The notes under the pieces were generated by a model that made no database searches, was not told where the DNA came from, and worked only from the letters and a program-made list of their open reading frames with translations. From Butyrivibrio sp. NC2007 (lineage in GTDB: Bacteria; Bacillota; Clostridia; Lachnospirales; Lachnospiraceae), in assembly GCF_000421405.1 (NCBI RefSeq), contig NZ_ATWY01000024.1:1-34904 (forward strand): a stretch of 34,904 nucleotides of DNA, written 5' to 3'. The translations under genes were made by a program, and so were the position numbers. Of the stretch, positions 32,466-34,904 are shown piece after piece. Every line of letters begins with the position of its first letter. The first letter of the stretch is position 1.

Positions 32466-34094
32466 ATGAAAAAAGGTAGTAATTTTCTTAGAGGTCTTTT
32501 GACTACAATAGTTATGCTCTCGGTCATGGCAGGTTCAATGTTCTTGGGATACAGATTCCTTAAGGCGTTTAACCCTGTGGCTGCGGAGAAAATCGGAGAT
32601 GCTGCGCAGACAGCAAAGGACAAGACAGAGGAAAAACTAGGGATTGAGCTGACGCCTTCGGGGCAACCTGAAGAAATTCCGGAAGTGACGCCGGTGGACG
32701 AGACGGAAAAAGAGAGCGGGGTAAAAGTTGTAGATATTACGCCCGAGAAGAAGCCATATACCGGTATAAAACTTTACGAGACTGACGGATATTTTTTTAA
32801 TGACAACGGAGAGGTGCTGACTAATTTTCATGACAACGATCCATTTGGGATGTATGTCTATTTCGATGCAGACAGAAAATACGGAGTAATCCTAAAGAAC
32901 AGGAATTGCTACCTGGTGGAAGCAGACCTTACATTTAAGCAGATAGCAAGTGGCTGCTCTTGTGCCGGTATCAGCTATGATGGTACGACGGTCTATTACA
33001 TTTCTTCTTCGGCAGGACTGTGGCTGTATAATACTGAGACCAGGGAGGAGACGTTTCTTTCAGATAACGGTAGCAGACCACGTATTTCTCCGGATGGTAA
33101 AACAATTGTCTATAATGATTACCTACCTGACAGTAAACACGGCGTTGTTATCGGAGGAATCGGAAAAGAGCCGGTTGTCATTGATGAGGCTAAAACAGGT
33201 ATGTTTACTCCTTTGGCGGTTAACAACGGCGGTAATATTGTATTTTATGAGCTGTACTCGGGAAACGACAATGGTTTTTACTGTTATGAAAATGGTGAGT
33301 CAAGGAGAATCAACAAGGAATATGCATACCATTCTTACTTTGACAGATCCTGTGAGAAGGTGCTTTATACAGATAACGAAAAGGTATGGTACTTTGAGAG
33401 TGGGCTGGATGTGCCGGTAGAGCTTGCAGATGACATGCGTGAGATCGAGATTGTAGATGCTGATGTAAATCATACAGGTGACATGGTGAACGATGCTATT
33501 GTTGGTGTGGATAACCTGGCGGATGCTGTGATACTGGATTGCGGAGATAAGACTTATTGCTTGAGTAAGGACTGCACATCGGCTGTGCAGCTCAGAGATG
33601 GCGGATATGCGTATAAGTATGCCATGACTTCAGAGGGACCGACCTGTCTATATAAACAGGATGGCGCTACCTATAAAGCGGTATATAAATCCGGTGATGT
33701 TGACGAGACGATCATATCCGAGAAAGACAGGATTTTGGAGCGCATAGAATATGTAGATGGCTTTTCTGAGGGCTTTATTCTAAAATTAGAATATGACGAA
33801 CACGGTGATGATTTCAAGCTCTATTATTTCAAAGAGGGTGAGGAAGATGTACTTCTTGATAATTGCGGTGAGGAAAACATTAACGGAGTGATCTGGGATG
33901 AACTGTTCGGAAAATGCTACTACACATGTGATGGTGAACTCAGAAGCATTAATAAAGACGGATCGTCAAAGGCAACGGTTGCTACCGATGTGGACTATCT
34001 GATAAATTATGTAAACAGTGAAGAAGTTGCAGGCTATGAAGACAGCAACGGTAAGTATTTCATTGTCATAAACAACAATGTATTCGAGAAGTAA
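32466..34094 (+). CDS. Membrane-anchored protein with propeller-like repeats, function unknown
   Basis: I do not recognise this 542-aa protein. A single N-terminal membrane segment (about residues 9-32) has a positive inside flank and is followed by a Pro/Glu-rich stalk (to about 100), so the bulk is probably outside the cell. The rest is beta-rich with repeated Tyr/Asp/Gly patterns (SYDGTTVYYISSSAGLWLYN, SPDGKTIVYNDY, FDRSCEKVLYTDNEKVWYF), much like TolB or DUF5050-type beta-propellers. No catalytic motif stands out. It starts 1 bp after the helicase stop, so the two share a transcript, though a functional link is unclear. Confidence 0.75.
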   Translation: MKKGSNFLRGLLTTIVMLSVMAGSMFLGYRFLKAFNPVAAEKIGDAAQTAKDKTEEKLGIELTPSGQPEEIPEVTPVDETEKESGVKVVDITPEKKPYTGIKLYETDGYFFNDNGEVLTNFHDNDPFGMYVYFDADRKYGVILKNRNCYLVEADLTFKQIASGCSCAGISYDGTTVYYISSSAGLWLYNTETREETFLSDNGSRPRISPDGKTIVYNDYLPDSKHGVVIGGIGKEPVVIDEAKTGMFTPLAVNNGGNIVFYELYSGNDNGFYCYENGESRRINKEYAYHSYFDRSCEKVLYTDNEKVWYFESGLDVPVELADDMREIEIVDADVNHTGDMVNDAIVGVDNLADAVILDCGDKTYCLSKDCTSAVQLRDGGYAYKYAMTSEGPTCLYKQDGATYKAVYKSGDVDETIISEKDRILERIEYVDGFSEGFILKLEYDEHGDDFKLYYFKEGEEDVLLDNCGEENINGVIWDELFGKCYYTCDGELRSINKDGSSKATVATDVDYLINYVNSEEVAGYEDSNGKYFIVINNNVFEK

Positions 34095-34098
34095 AAAA

Positions 34099-34197
34099 TG
34101 AGTCACCGGGGACGTTTCAGTTTGACTCAAAATGAGACACTGGGGACGTTTCAGCTTGACTCATTTTGAGTCAAACTGAAACGTCCCCGATGACTCA
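34099..34197. repeat. Three REP-like class A units
   Basis: Forward units lie at 34099-34129 and 34133-34163 and a reverse unit at 34167-34197. The last two form a hairpin with a 3-nt loop. The cluster starts 4 bp after the upstream stop codon. Confidence 0.93.
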
Positions 34198-34217
34198 TTT
34201 TCTTCAAAAGAAAAATA

Positions 34218-34314
34218 ACCTCCCGGTTTTCTCCAAAACGAGCATTTTTGTTTGCGCCTTGTGGAAGTAAACTCTTATCAACAGGTAAGAACTTGGAGAA
34301 AACAAAAAGGAGGT
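34218..34314 (+). promoter_or_regulatory. Leader with possible ribosome-site-sequestering long-range stem
   Basis: ACCTCC (34218-34223) is complementary to the ribosome site GGAGGT (34309-34314), and GTTTTCTCCAA (34226-34236) is perfectly complementary to TTGGAGAAAAC (34293-34303). The two pairings nest, so a leader covering this region could hide the ribosome site of the small membrane protein. Confidence 0.5.
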
Positions 34315-34322
34315 GAACGCAC

Positions 34323-34535
34323 ATGATGACTATCATATTCTTTATTTTGTTCTTCATGATCTTCGGCAGACTGCTTGGTTTCGCATTCAAAGCAACCTGG
34401 GGCATAATGAAATTCTTGTTCTACATTGTGTTCCTTCCATTTATTCTTGTTGGAATGGTTGCATACGGATTTGCTTTTATAGCTCTTCCGATTCTGCTGA
34501 TCATCGGAGTTGTCGGACTTCTTAGAACAGCTTGA
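34323..34535 (+). CDS. Small membrane protein (70 aa), function unknown
   Basis: This very hydrophobic peptide has a first hydrophobic stretch at about residues 3-20, a short amphipathic part around Arg16-Lys23, and one or two more helices at about 30-66, ending in LLRTA. It has no recognisable motif. It is supported as a real gene by the near-ideal AGGAGGTG 7 bp upstream and a strong terminator downstream. ATG 34326 is an alternative start one codon later. The leader upstream can fold over the ribosome site. Confidence 0.72.
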   Translation: MMTIIFFILFFMIFGRLLGFAFKATWGIMKFLFYIVFLPFILVGMVAYGFAFIALPILLIIGVVGLLRTA

Positions 34536-34590
34536 TAATAAAAATGGCGCGGCCTGATGGCCAATGTCATTAAGATAAGATGACGGAATA

Positions 34591-34628
34591 AGATCTCTAT
34601 ATCAGAAATGGTATAGAGGTCTTTTTTT
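34591..34628 (+). terminator. Rho-independent terminator after the small membrane protein
   Basis: The stem AGATCTCTATA / TATAGAGGTCT (one G-T pair) with a 10-nt loop is followed by a run of T residues. Confidence 0.92.
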
Positions 34629-34663
34629 ATTAAAAAATAGTTGACAGATGACTGAAAAAGTGC

Positions 34664-34708
34664 GGCCGCTTTCGCTACGAATTGTATTTAGAAGTAGCGA
34701 AAGCGGCC
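34664..34708 (+). repeat. 15-bp perfect inverted repeat upstream of the transposase
   Basis: GGCCGCTTTCGCTAC (34664-34678) and GTAGCGAAAGCGGCC (34694-34708) are perfectly complementary around a 15-nt loop, in the untranslated region before the transposase ATG. It may be a protective or attenuating hairpin near the left end of the insertion sequence. The exact IS end cannot be placed. TTGACA at 34641 is a possible -35 without a clear -10. Confidence 0.7.
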
Positions 34709-34748
34709 CTTGAAATTAAAGACAAATCTTTTTTCAAGGAGGCACTAA

Positions 34749-34904
34749 ATGAACTATTCTAAAACTGTTAAAAACAAGCTGCTGTCAATTATTGATCAAA
34801 TGGACCGAGTTCATTGGCTATTTACCCGGAACCCAAATACGGATTTTTGCCGCACTAAGAAATGGTCGTTTACAGATATAATGAGATTTATCTTAGCCAT
34901 GGAG
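34749..34904 (+). CDS. IS4-like transposase, N-terminal part (cut by window end)
   Basis: The open frame runs off the window after 52 residues. It begins MNYSKTVKNKLLSIIDQM and continues with NPNTDFCRTKKWSFTDIMRF, the N-terminal pattern (DF-R-K-L/W-SF-D-I/V-F-L) of IS4-family DDE transposases common in Firmicutes. AAGGAGG lies 8 bp upstream of the ATG. The catalytic domain is outside the window, so integrity cannot be judged. Confidence 0.75.
   Translation, partial: MNYSKTVKNKLLSIIDQMDRVHWLFTRNPNTDFCRTKKWSFTDIMRFILAME

Overview
The window looks like a chromosomal segment of an anaerobic Gram-positive of the Lachnospiraceae, most like Butyrivibrio or Pseudobutyrivibrio. The signs are strong GGAGG-type ribosome binding sites, sigma-A style promoters, several Gram-positive lipoproteins, a YesMN-type two-component pair beside an LplB-type sugar importer, and protein sequences of Firmicutes type. 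The genus is an inference; there is no rRNA gene to settle it.

Region 1 (1-12.25 kb) is a sulfur amino acid uptake and salvage locus. A degenerate tandem repeat (about 75 bp) leads into a cystine/polar amino acid binding lipoprotein, a GNAT, three glutathionyl-hydroquinone-reductase-like (Xi-class GST-like) proteins and a second GNAT, closed by a terminator. A second transcription unit carries the matching permease and ATPase, a fourth GST-like protein, an M20 peptidase and a divergent cysteine synthase paralogue. An orthodox cysteine synthase follows under its own promoter.

Region 2 (12.3-20 kb) continues the sulfur theme: a PatB/MalY C-S lyase, a cystathionine gamma-synthase family enzyme, an SGNH hydrolase, a LysR regulator, and MetQ, MetN and MetI of a methionine importer. 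Five promoters across regions 1 and 2 (P1-P5) share one architecture: a dyad close to CTTATA-N6-TATAAG, then exactly 10 bp, a -35 box, a 17-bp spacer and a -10 box. They precede the binding protein, the permease, the orthodox cysteine synthase, the SGNH hydrolase and metQ. The LysR gene at 16274 is the natural candidate regulator. The four GST-like proteins keep the catalytic cysteine but lack the Glu-Ser pair that binds glutathione in classical family members, so the locus may use a different thiol. This is the best candidate for an undescribed system.

Region 3 (20-23.6 kb) looks like a run-on operon: a ZIP metal transporter, a HAD phosphatase, a LarE-like sulfur transferase and an ApbE flavin transferase.

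Region 4 (23.7-30.2 kb) has a minus-strand AraC-type response regulator and histidine kinase, divergent from two LplB/YtcP-type permeases and a large sugar-binding lipoprotein. Region 5 (30.2-34.9 kb) has a UvrD/PcrA-like helicase, an anchored protein of unknown function with propeller-like repeats, a tiny membrane protein with a possibly occluded ribosome binding site, and the start of an IS4-like transposase cut by the window edge.

Scattered through 12.2-34.2 kb are about sixteen copies of a 31-bp REP-like palindromic unit in two sequence classes. They sit at gene 3' ends and in several cases supply the stop codon or the last residues of the protein. A separate 309-bp long-inverted-repeat (MITE-like) element lies at 14894-15202.
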